This document shows, in pieces, positions 15,960-23,682 of a stretch of DNA of 26,882 bases; the first letter of the stretch is position 1; every line of letters starts with the position of its first letter. The notes under the pieces are model-generated. The model saw nothing but the letters and a program-made list of their open reading frames with translations, made no database searches and was not told the DNA's origin. The stretch covers positions 1-26,882 of the forward strand of contig CAMDKT010000008.1 of assembly GCA_945900935.1 (NCBI GenBank). The letters run 5' to 3'. The translations under genes were made by a program, and so were the position numbers. The stretch is from Candidatus Sulfopaludibacter sp. SbA3. Lineage in GTDB: Bacteria > Acidobacteriota > Terriglobia > Bryobacterales > Bryobacteraceae.

Positions 15960-15995
15960 GACACCAAGAGGTGTCTGGCTATCTGCGGTCTAGCC
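15960..15995 (+). promoter_or_regulatory. Two short hairpins in the receptor leader
   Basis: GACACC-AAGA-GGTGTC (15960-15975) is a perfect 6-bp stem with a tetraloop. GGCTA (15977-15981) and TAGCC (15991-15995) form a second stem with a 9-base loop. They follow the operator array directly and lie 33-68 bp before the receptor ATG. They may be additional operator palindromes or an RNA leader structure. Confidence 0.4.
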
Positions 15996-16027
15996 TGGAT
16001 ACTGTAAGGATAAGGTGGAGGAGTTTC

Positions 16028-19000
16028 ATGAACAATTTTAGGAGATGTTTGGCGGCCCTGGCTCTGTCGGCCGTAATCTCGTTGGGGCAGGAATCTAGAG
16101 GCGTCATCGCGGGCCGTGTGGCGGACTCCTCCGACGCGGCCATCGCTGGCGCACAGGTTCGCGCAACAAGCGTCGAAACTGGAATCGCTACGACGGCCGT
16201 CTCGGGCGACGGCGGCACGTTTCGTCTTCCCTTTCTCAACCCCGGAGTCTACAAGGTTACCGGGGAACTCACAGGTTTCAAGAAGCTGTCGCTGGACAGC
16301 GTCGAGGTCCGCGTCGGCGAGACGCTCGATCTGGTTCTGCGACTGGAAGTGGGCAGCGTGACCGAGACAATGGAAGTGAGCGGCGCGGCTCCGCTGCTCG
16401 ACACCGGTACCGCGTCGGTGGGAACGTTCATGGACCAGCGCCGTCTGCAGGAATTACCCCAGCGCGGTGGCAACCCCATGGAACTGGCCCGCTTAGCGCC
16501 CCAGGTAGTGAATCTGACGAACCTGCGCGCGATGAAGGCCTCGTCACCCAGCGGGACTTCACAAATCGCCGTCGCCGGTGGACCGCGTTTTAACACCGAA
16601 TTCCAGATCGACGGCATCAGCAACACGACCGCCGACCTCGGCGATGGCCGAGTGCGCGTGGCGTTCATTCCGCCTTCGAGCGCCGTCTCGGAATTCCGCT
16701 TAGAGGTTTCACCATACGACGCGACCTTTGGCCACACCCCGGGGGCGACGGTCAACATCAGCACACGCAGCGGAACCAACGACCTGCATGGGGACCTCCG
16801 TTACTGGTTCCGCAACTCGGCCCTGGATGCCCCGAACTGGTTTGAAAATCGTAACGGCGTCAAGCCGGCGATTTACCAGGACAACCGCTACGGTGCCTCA
16901 GCCGGTGGACCGCTATGGATCCCCAAAGTCTACAACGGACGCAATCGCACGTTCTGGTTTTATGCCTATGAAGGGAATCAGTGGGGCAGGCCGACATCGT
17001 CCACGAATACGGTTCCATCGCTGGCACAGCGAACCGGCGACTTCTCGGCGCTGCTGACCATCCCCAATGGCAGCCGTTACCAGATCTTCGATCCCTTTTC
17101 AGCCCGGACCGCAGCGGGCGGCCGGGTACAGCGGGATCCTGTTCCCGGCAACGTGATCCCCCGCAGCCGGCTCGATGCGGTGGGCTTGAATCTGATCAAC
17201 CTGTACCCGGCTCCGAATCTGCCCGGGCGGAACGACGGAGCGAATAACCACTTTTACTCCGACGTCCGCAAGCAGGAGTACAACACAAACTTCGGCCGGA
17301 TCGATCACCAGTTCAAGGAAGGGCACCGCCTGTTCTTCCGTATCCACCACTACGACTGGGTCAGCGGGCAGGACCGCTATGGCCTTCCAGTGTCGCGCTT
17401 CAATACGCGTTCGGGGCGCAAGGGTTTGGCGCTTGACGATGTGCTGATCCTGAGCCCCACCATGGTGCTGAATCTGCGGTATGGCCTTTCCTATGGCGAC
17501 ATGGGCGAGTCTCGGCAGACGCAGGGAACCGACTTGACCACTCTGGGTTTTTCCCGCGCGCTTGCCAGCCTGGTGGATCCATCCCTTTCCACCGTGCCGC
17601 GGGTGCGGGCCGGGGCGTACTCGCCGCTTGCCGAGTGGAACAATGGCGATGGAGCCAACAGCAGCATCACGCACACCGTGCAAGCCAACTTCACCAGCAT
17701 GCGTGGTGCCCACAGCATCCGCTATGGCTTGGATGCGCGGCTCTACCGGGGCTTCGGTACGCGCACGCCGCTCGCCAATTCGCCCGACCTCAACTATTCG
17801 AACGCCTTCACTCGCGGCCCTCTCGACAACGCTGCGCCCGCCGCCATCGGCCAGGAACTCGCCGCAATGCTCTTTGGTATCCCCGACGGCCAGATGGAGC
17901 GCACGGCGACGACCGCGTTTCAGGACACCTACTACGCGCCTTTCCTGCAGGACGACTGGCGCGTGAACTCACGCCTTACGCTGAACCTCGGGCTGCGCTA
18001 CGAATACGAGGTGCCAATCACCGAGCGTTACAACCGCCTGGTGGCCGGGTATGACTCCGCCAGCGCCAATCCCATTGAGGCGCAGGCGCGGGCGAACTAT
18101 GCCTTGAATCCGCTGCCGGAGTTGGCGGCTTCGGCCTTCCGTACCATTGGCGGGCTCAGTTTCGTCAACGCAAATGGCAATGGCCGCAGCCCGTTCAAGG
18201 GTGAGAAGGATAATGTTCTGGTGCGCGCGGGTCTGGCCTACAAGCTAGGGGGAAGCACCGTTGTCCGCGCCGGATACGGCACCTACTTCGATACGATCGG
18301 CGTGAACCGCACCACCCCGCAGCAGACGGGCTTCAGCCAATCGACACCGATTCAAGCCTCCCTCGATAACGGATTAACCTTCGTCGCAAACAACGCAAAT
18401 CCTTTCCCGCAGGGGCTGATTCCAGTTCGGGGCGCCAGCGCCGGCCTGGCAACGAGTCTCGGACAAGGCTTCTCTTTCTATGATCCGAATCTGAAACATG
18501 GCTATTCGCAGCGCTGGTCCCTCAGCCTCCAGCACATGTTGCCGGCACAATTCCTGGGCGAAGTGGGTTACGTGGCCAACCGCGGCACGCGCCTGTCGAT
18601 TCAGCGTGAGTTCAACGCGACGCCGAATTCGGCGTTGAGCCGTAACGCATCGCGCGATCCCGGGACCATCAACTCCCTTTCGCAGCAGTTCCCCAATCCG
18701 TTTTTCGGCTTGGCACCGTCCTATCCGAGGATCATCACACGCGCCAATCTGTTGCGGCCCTACCCGCACTTCGGCGGTTTGACCGCTAACGTACCGGATG
18801 GCTATTCGTGGTATCACTCGCTGCAACTGCGCACCGAGCGCCGCATGAAGAACGGCTTCAGCGTGCAGGCTTCCTACGTATGGTCGAAGTTCATGGAAGC
18901 GTTGGAGTATCTGAATCCAGCCGACGCACGGGCGTACGAAGTGATCTCGGACTCAGACCGTCCGCATCGCATCTCGGTAAGTGGCATCTGGGAACTTCCG

Positions 19001-19489
19001 GTGGGCCGCGGTCGGAGATTCGGCAACGGCATGGCCAAGCCTGCCGATTTCCTGTTGGGCGGATGGCAGTTGAACGGCGTTACGATTGTGCAATCGGGTC
19101 CACCTCTGGGCTTTGGTAATTCGATATTTCCAGGCGACATCAAAACTATCCCGCTCTCCGGCTCGGCACGCAGCGTCGATCGTTGGTTTGCGACCGAAGG
19201 CTTTGTTCGGGATGCCAGCCAGCAGAGGCAATTCAATGTCCAGGATTTTCCGATACGCTTCAGTGGCATTCGCGGCGATGGGCAGCGCGCGTGGGACTTT
19301 TCTCTGTTCAAGACGTTCCCGGTCAAAGAGCGTGTCAAGGTGCAGTTCCGCGCCGAACTTTACAACGCGTTCAACCAGGCGAGTTTTAACGCACCGAACC
19401 GCACTCCTACCAGCGCGGCGTTCGGAACCGTCACCGACACGCAGTCGGAAGCCAAGAACTGGCAGTTTTCACTATTCGTGAAATTCTAA
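16028..19489 (+). CDS. Oar-like TonB-dependent receptor with carboxypeptidase-regulatory-like domain
   Basis: A 1153-residue outer-membrane receptor. The ATG at 16028 follows a strong GGAGGAG ribosome-binding site and starts a signal peptide (NNFRRCLAALALSAVISLG). The regulatory-like beta-sandwich (residues about 22-110) starts at GVIAGRVADSSDAAIAGAQV. The plug shows RRLQELPQRGGNPMELARL, FQIDGISNTTADLG and ATVNISTRSGTNDLHG. A large barrel with repeated Tyr/Asn-rich strands follows, for example LTLNLGLRYEYEVP, ending WQFSLFVKF with the terminal Phe expected of outer-membrane proteins. It is divergent from the membrane-tethered regulator and is followed 24 bp downstream by a sulfatase, then an alginate-lyase-family gene. 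It probably imports or binds a sulfated or acidic polysaccharide fragment; that is context-based inference. It is a different sequence from the receptor at 9272, not a recent duplicate. Confidence 0.94.
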   Translation: MNNFRRCLAALALSAVISLGQESRGVIAGRVADSSDAAIAGAQVRATSVETGIATTAVSGDGGTFRLPFLNPGVYKVTGELTGFKKLSLDSVEVRVGETLDLVLRLEVGSVTETMEVSGAAPLLDTGTASVGTFMDQRRLQELPQRGGNPMELARLAPQVVNLTNLRAMKASSPSGTSQIAVAGGPRFNTEFQIDGISNTTADLGDGRVRVAFIPPSSAVSEFRLEVSPYDATFGHTPGATVNISTRSGTNDLHGDLRYWFRNSALDAPNWFENRNGVKPAIYQDNRYGASAGGPLWIPKVYNGRNRTFWFYAYEGNQWGRPTSSTNTVPSLAQRTGDFSALLTIPNGSRYQIFDPFSARTAAGGRVQRDPVPGNVIPRSRLDAVGLNLINLYPAPNLPGRNDGANNHFYSDVRKQEYNTNFGRIDHQFKEGHRLFFRIHHYDWVSGQDRYGLPVSRFNTRSGRKGLALDDVLILSPTMVLNLRYGLSYGDMGESRQTQGTDLTTLGFSRALASLVDPSLSTVPRVRAGAYSPLAEWNNGDGANSSITHTVQANFTSMRGAHSIRYGLDARLYRGFGTRTPLANSPDLNYSNAFTRGPLDNAAPAAIGQELAAMLFGIPDGQMERTATTAFQDTYYAPFLQDDWRVNSRLTLNLGLRYEYEVPITERYNRLVAGYDSASANPIEAQARANYALNPLPELAASAFRTIGGLSFVNANGNGRSPFKGEKDNVLVRAGLAYKLGGSTVVRAGYGTYFDTIGVNRTTPQQTGFSQSTPIQASLDNGLTFVANNANPFPQGLIPVRGASAGLATSLGQGFSFYDPNLKHGYSQRWSLSLQHMLPAQFLGEVGYVANRGTRLSIQREFNATPNSALSRNASRDPGTINSLSQQFPNPFFGLAPSYPRIITRANLLRPYPHFGGLTANVPDGYSWYHSLQLRTERRMKNGFSVQASYVWSKFMEALEYLNPADARAYEVISDSDRPHRISVSGIWELPVGRGRRFGNGMAKPADFLLGGWQLNGVTIVQSGPPLGFGNSIFPGDIKTIPLSGSARSVDRWFATEGFVRDASQQRQFNVQDFPIRFSGIRGDGQRAWDFSLFKTFPVKERVKVQFRAELYNAFNQASFNAPNRTPTSAAFGTVTDTQSEAKNWQFSLFVKF

Positions 19490-19513
19490 ACCTCTGATGA
19501 GTATGTGATAAGG

Positions 19514-20929
19514 ATGCCAACTTTGAAACGCCGAGACTTCATAGCCGTTGCCGCCATGCCCTTTGTACAAGCAGCACCTGCAGCCGATGCGCCAAACGTG
19601 CTTTTTGTCATCTGCGACCAGATGCGCGCAGATGCGTTGGGCTTACTGGGGAATCCCAACGCCCGCACTCCGCATTTGGATAAGTTGGCCTCCGAAGGCG
19701 TCCTGTTCGAACGATGTACTTCCGCGAATCCAGTCTGCGTGCCTTCGCGCAAGTCGATGTTCACGGGCCTCTATCCGCATCACCACGGGAGCCTGACGAA
19801 CGAGCACGACAGTTTTCTTCCGCTACGCGACACCATGCTCGGGTACTTCCAGAAGCAAGGCTATCGAACGGGGTACTTCGGAAAGAACCACACCTTCACC
19901 AAGGAGGCCATGGCGCAGTTGGAAGCCACCGGAATTCGGGATCGGGAGAAGTTCCGCGCCTACGATCCTGATGTCACCCCCTGGTGGCACGCTTCTGCGC
20001 CGTGGCCAGAAGAGAAGTGCCATCCGCATTTAAACACTGAAGACGCACTCCGGTTTATCGGCAGCGTGAAGCCGGGCGAGCGGTTTTTCGCCACCGTCAG
20101 CTACTTCGATCCGCATCCGCCGTATTTTGCACCACCGCGCCATTTGGCCAAGATCAGCGCGGACAAGATGGTGATTCCGAAAACGCCTCTGGCGGACGCC
20201 CTCAGCCCGCGCCTGGCGGAGCATTCCCGCGGCATGGGTTTTGAGCGGATGACCGATCAGGTGATCCGCGAGACGATGCGCCACTATCACGCGGCCGTCG
20301 ATTGGGGCGTTGACGAACAGGTGGGCCGCTTGATGGCCGGATTGCGCAGGGCAGGGCATGACCGGAACACCATCGTGGTGATGGTGTCCGATCACGGCGA
20401 CTTCATGGGCAACTACCACATGGTGCGCAAAGGCATGTTCCTGCAGGAAGCGCTGCTGCACGTGCCGATGATTTGGTGGGCGCCGGGCCGCTTCAGCCGC
20501 GGCGTACGCTCCACGGCGCCAGTGCAACTCACGGATATCTATCCCACGCTGGTTGAACTCACGGGCGGTAAGGCGCTTGAATCGACCGACGGAGTGTCGG
20601 CGAAAGCGGCGCTCGCAGGCGGCGAGCCCAGGCGCAAGACAATGTACGCGTCGGCCGGTTACGGGGAACTCGACGCGGCGAAGTTGAAGGCGGGCGAGGG
20701 CCAGGATGCGCTCCATAAGCGTGTCTTTGACCAGGAGATGCAAGAGACGCACCGCACGGCCATGATCCGCGAAGGCGAATGGAAGCTTATCCTCAGCGAA
20801 ACGCGTGGGCCGGAACTCTACCATCTGCCTGGTCGCTCGCACGAGACGGTGAATGTCGCCGAAAGCCCGCAGCACGCGGCGGTACGGAGAGACCTCGAGA
20901 AGAAGATGGGAAAATGGTGGACGTGGTGA
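19514..20929 (+). CDS. Type I sulfatase (formylglycine-dependent, S1 family)
   Basis: A 471-residue exported sulfatase. The ATG at 19514 gives MPTLKRRDFIAVAAMPFVQA, a Tat-like signal; an in-frame GTG at 19505 is possible, and AAGG lies directly against the ATG. Metal and catalytic features are NVLFVICDQMRAD, the signature CVPSRKSMFTG (C75-x-P77-S-R79, formylglycine site), GYFGKNHTF, FDPHPP and VSDHGDFMG. It resembles choline-sulfatase/heparan-type sulfatases in general layout, but no substrate can be assigned. It lies 24 bp after the Oar-like receptor and overlaps the next gene by 16 bp, so the three are an operon. It is only distantly similar to the sulfatase at 13188, suggesting that two different sulfate ester positions are cleaved. 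Confidence 0.94.
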   Translation: MPTLKRRDFIAVAAMPFVQAAPAADAPNVLFVICDQMRADALGLLGNPNARTPHLDKLASEGVLFERCTSANPVCVPSRKSMFTGLYPHHHGSLTNEHDSFLPLRDTMLGYFQKQGYRTGYFGKNHTFTKEAMAQLEATGIRDREKFRAYDPDVTPWWHASAPWPEEKCHPHLNTEDALRFIGSVKPGERFFATVSYFDPHPPYFAPPRHLAKISADKMVIPKTPLADALSPRLAEHSRGMGFERMTDQVIRETMRHYHAAVDWGVDEQVGRLMAGLRRAGHDRNTIVVMVSDHGDFMGNYHMVRKGMFLQEALLHVPMIWWAPGRFSRGVRSTAPVQLTDIYPTLVELTGGKALESTDGVSAKAALAGGEPRRKTMYASAGYGELDAAKLKAGEGQDALHKRVFDQEMQETHRTAMIREGEWKLILSETRGPELYHLPGRSHETVNVAESPQHAAVRRDLEKKMGKWWTW

Positions 20930-22083
20930 ATCGGCGAATCTTTTTGGGCGGATTACCGCTTGCTCTATGCCAGCGGTCAAGCGGGGCTGCGGCGTTTGAG
21001 GTTGCGCAGCTTGATCGCGCGCGGGTGCTGGCCGATGCCCGCCGGTACCTTGGCGCAAAGCCCGCCACCGTCACGGCCTCCCGCAGTCCGCGTAGCGCGG
21101 GCGAGCCCAACGATTTCTTCTCCGAAGGCGACTACTGGTGGCCCGACCCGAAGAATCCAGACGGACCCTATATCCGTCGCGACGGCATGACAAACCCGGC
21201 CAACTTCGTGGATCATCGCAACGCGATGATGCGGCTGAGCGTGGAAGTACCCACGTTGGCCGCAGCCTGGAAGCTGACCAAACAGCGCCGCTATGCTGAT
21301 CATGCCGCGGCCCAGCTTCGCGCGTGGTTCCTCCATCCGGCCACGCGGATGACTCCCCACTTACAGTTCGCACAAGCGATCAAGGGCCGGTCCACCGGGC
21401 GCGGCACCGGAATCATCGACACGATTCACCTCGTCGAAGTGGCGCGGGCGGTTCCCGTCGTGGCCAACTCTGGCGCATTGCATGCCAATGAAGTGGCTGG
21501 GGTAAAGCGGTGGTTCGCGGAATACATCGAATGGATGCGCACCAGCAAGAACGGCATTGAAGAGCGCGACGCGAAGAACAATCATGGCACCTGCTGGGTG
21601 ATGCAGGTGGCCGCCTTCGCCGAACTTACGGGAGACCACAAACGCATGGCCGAGTGTGCCGAGCGCTTCCGCAGCTTACTGGTGCCAGTGCAGATCGCGC
21701 CCGATGGAAGCCAGCCACTCGAAGTGAGCCGGACCAAGCCCTACGGCTATTGCCTTTTTAATCTTGAAGCGTTCGCTACGCTCAGCCAGATCTTGTCGGC
21801 GCATGGGCATGACGCATGGAATTTCCAAACCGCAGACGGGCGAGGTGTACGCCAGGCCGTCGACTACATGTTCCCGTTCATCGCCGACAAGCAAAAGTGG
21901 AAACACCCACCCGATGTAATGTACTTCGATGAGTGGCCGATGCGCCAGCAAGCGCTGCTATTCGGCGGGCTCGCCTTTGGCCGTGATGACTACCTCAATG
22001 TCTGGAAGCGACTCCCCGCTTCATCGACAGTCGAGGAAGTCATCCGGAACTATTTCATTCGCCAACCTATTCTGTGGACCTAA
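20914..22083 (+). CDS. Alginate lyase family (PL5-like) protein
   Basis: A 389-residue exported protein with a short signal (VNRRIFLGGLPLALCQRS). It then carries features of the alginate-lyase (alpha/alpha-barrel) family: GDYWWPDPKNPDGPYIRRDG (residues about 72-91), DHRNAM, a helical repeat, the NNHGT active-site motif (222-226) in the position of the catalytic Asn-His, and RTKPYGYCLFNLEAFATL. PL5 enzymes cut uronate polysaccharides by beta-elimination. The ATG at 20914 overlaps the sulfatase stop by 16 bp; a GTG at 20926 would give a 4-bp GTGA overlap. The frame is open farther upstream inside the sulfatase but that part looks non-coding in character. With sulfatases and a receptor alongside, a sulfated or uronic-acid-containing glycan is a reasonable target. 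Lyase activity is not proven. Confidence 0.85.
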   Translation: MVDVVNRRIFLGGLPLALCQRSSGAAAFEVAQLDRARVLADARRYLGAKPATVTASRSPRSAGEPNDFFSEGDYWWPDPKNPDGPYIRRDGMTNPANFVDHRNAMMRLSVEVPTLAAAWKLTKQRRYADHAAAQLRAWFLHPATRMTPHLQFAQAIKGRSTGRGTGIIDTIHLVEVARAVPVVANSGALHANEVAGVKRWFAEYIEWMRTSKNGIEERDAKNNHGTCWVMQVAAFAELTGDHKRMAECAERFRSLLVPVQIAPDGSQPLEVSRTKPYGYCLFNLEAFATLSQILSAHGHDAWNFQTADGRGVRQAVDYMFPFIADKQKWKHPPDVMYFDEWPMRQQALLFGGLAFGRDDYLNVWKRLPASSTVEEVIRNYFIRQPILWT

Positions 22084-22113
22084 ACATGACAACATCACTA
22101 ACTCGCCGACAAT

Positions 22114-22132
22114 TGTGGTTCTCGCAAACCTC
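22114..22132 (+). repeat. Left terminal inverted repeat of the IS
   Basis: TGTGGTTCTCGCAAACCTC, matching the reverse complement of 23408-23426 at 17 of 19 positions (differences at positions 4 and 12). It begins with the TG dinucleotide expected of DDE integrase-type elements. Confidence 0.75.
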
Positions 22133-22154
22133 GAAGTTGCTGATAAGTTAGGGG

Positions 22155-23207
22155 TTGCCTTCCTTTTTTCGATTCCGATGTTCGCCTTCTTTGGTCGCGC
22201 TGGCGGCAGTTTTCTTGGCTTTCTTTCGCCATCATACGGCGCTTCAGCTTGAGATTCTGGCTCTTCGTCACCAGCTCGGTGTTCTGCAACGATCGGTGAA
22301 GCGGCCGAAGCTGACAGTCACTGATCGATTTCTCTGGGCTTGGCTGTCGACTATTTGGAGGGAATGGCAGTCGAGCATCGCCATTGTGAAGCCGGCGACG
22401 GTGATTGGTTGGCATCGCAAGGGCTTCCGCCTGTTCTGGAGGTGGAAAATTCGACAGGGAAACCCGGGTCGCCCCGGAGTTGCAAAGGATGTCCGTTCCT
22501 TGATTCGTGCGATGAGCCGCGATAATCCTCTCTGGGGAGCACCGCGGATTCACGGGGAGTTGCTCAAGCTTGGCATCGACGTCGGCGAAACAAGTGTGAG
22601 CAAGTACATGGTGCGCCACCGTAGTCCGCCATCGCAGACGTGGCGGACCTTCTTGGACAATCACGTCAAGACTATGGTTTCGGTCGACTTCTTTACGGTG
22701 CCAACGCTTCGATTTCAGGTTCTATATGTGTTTCTGGTGCTGGCCCATGACCGCCGCCGAATTCTCCACTTTGGCGTGACCGCTCATCCGACGGCAGCGT
22801 GGACGGCGCAGCAACTCCGGGAAGCCTTTCCTTGGGACACCGCCCCTCGTTATCTGCTGCGCGATCGCGACCGGATCTTCGGGACAGAATTCGTAAATCA
22901 ATTGTGCGATTTAGCGATCAACGAGGTGCTATCTGCACCGCGCGCTCCTTGGCAACGCGCCTACATCGAACGCGTCATCGGCACCATCCGCCGCGAGTGC
23001 CTGGATCATGTGATTGTGTTCAACGACCGAAGCTTGTACCGCCACCTGCAAAGTTTCATGGATTATTATCATCGAAGCCGGGCACACCTGGGGTTGGAAA
23101 AGGACACGCCGGAACCACGCCCGATCCAATCGGCGGAAATGGGGCGGGTGATATCCCTGCCGGAGGTCGGCGGACTCCATCATCGTTACGAACGTCGCGC
23201 CGCATAA
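22155..23207 (+). CDS. Integrase core (DDE) transposase
   Basis: A 350-residue, apparently full-length transposase. The N-terminal helical part has LQLEILALRHQLGVLQRS and PKLTVTDRFLWAWLS; an HTH-like part has NPLWGAPRIHGELLKLGID. An rve-type catalytic core follows with D178 (MVSVDFFTV), D237 (LLRDRDRIFG) and E272 (PWQRAYIERVIG), and it ends HHRYERRAA. No stops or frameshifts are visible, so it may be active. The start is a TTG at 22155 in the longest frame; the true start is uncertain because no spaced ribosome-binding site is seen. Single-ORF transposases of this kind are abundant in Acidobacteria. It moves the IS that surrounds it and has no role in the neighbouring metabolic genes. Confidence 0.92.
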   Translation: MPSFFRFRCSPSLVALAAVFLAFFRHHTALQLEILALRHQLGVLQRSVKRPKLTVTDRFLWAWLSTIWREWQSSIAIVKPATVIGWHRKGFRLFWRWKIRQGNPGRPGVAKDVRSLIRAMSRDNPLWGAPRIHGELLKLGIDVGETSVSKYMVRHRSPPSQTWRTFLDNHVKTMVSVDFFTVPTLRFQVLYVFLVLAHDRRRILHFGVTAHPTAAWTAQQLREAFPWDTAPRYLLRDRDRIFGTEFVNQLCDLAINEVLSAPRAPWQRAYIERVIGTIRRECLDHVIVFNDRSLYRHLQSFMDYYHRSRAHLGLEKDTPEPRPIQSAEMGRVISLPEVGGLHHRYERRAA

Positions 23208-23407
23208 AGGAAACGTCCTCTCGGGTCAATCCCCTTTGGCCGGTCTCAAAACGCGGCCAATTGCCGCTCACCGCGGCCGCGCGCGTGAGGATACTTGCGT
23301 CTTTGAAAGAGGCCTTCAGCGCCGACGCCGAAGGGCGAGTGAAGTCCAATGGCGCTTCCTTATGCGACCCCAAAGGCTGTAAATCTCGGCCGATCACCTC
23401 GCAAGGT

Positions 23408-23426
23408 GAGGTTTCCGAGAACGACA
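23408..23426 (-). repeat. Right terminal inverted repeat of the IS
   Basis: Plus-strand GAGGTTTCCGAGAACGACA, the inverted partner of 22114-22132. It lies 200 bp after the transposase stop. Just inside it is a small perfect hairpin, CACCT-CGCA-AGGTG (23396-23409), partly overlapping the repeat. Confidence 0.72.
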
Positions 23427-23682
23427 GTCCGAAGATTGTACCGCCACCTGCACCTTGCCCAGCCGCTCGCCTCCACTCGGCGTACTGGGTAGTGCCGCCG
23501 GCAGGGGTTCGTCTTGGGGGCATCCGATCGGCTGCGTTTATCCGCGCCATCCGCGCGGTCGCGAAAGAAAGCCAGGATAGCCGCCGCCATCGCCACAAGG
23601 GGCCGGGAACTTGGGATCGAAAAAGCAAAGCCAAACCAGCAAGTTGCTTGCCCCGTTTGAGGGTCCACGAGATCGCGAAGCT
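23427..23682. other. Unassigned sequence between the IS and the hydrolase 3' end
   Basis: About 250 bp with no supportable gene. Long frames are open in both directions across it (plus strand to 23746, minus strand to 23360), but none resembles a known family and they simply run through from the IS. There is no clear intrinsic terminator for the convergent hydrolase gene. It could be an eroded remnant of another element. Confidence 0.4.

Larger units (their letters stand above)
22114..23426 (+). mobile_element. Insertion sequence, about 1.31 kb, IS3/IS481-like DDE type
   Basis: Bounded by terminal inverted repeats, left TGTGGTTCTCGCAAACCTC and right (reverse complement) TGTCGTTCTCGGAAACCTC, 17 of 19 identical, with the TG...CA ends typical of integrase-type IS elements. 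One intact transposase gene lies inside, starting 23 bp from the left repeat and stopping 200 bp before the right repeat. It starts 30 bp after the lyase stop codon, so it separates that operon from whatever followed. No target-site duplication is evident (flanks ACAAT and GTCCG). Confidence 0.75.

Noticed and set aside
20030..21058. 342-codon minus-strand open frame
   Set aside because: It is antisense to the second sulfatase and the lyase start, rich in His/Arg/Gln as mirror frames usually are, with no domain.
23056..23634. 192-codon minus-strand frame across the IS tail
   Set aside because: Partly antisense to the transposase, crosses the right terminal repeat, and matches no family I recognise.
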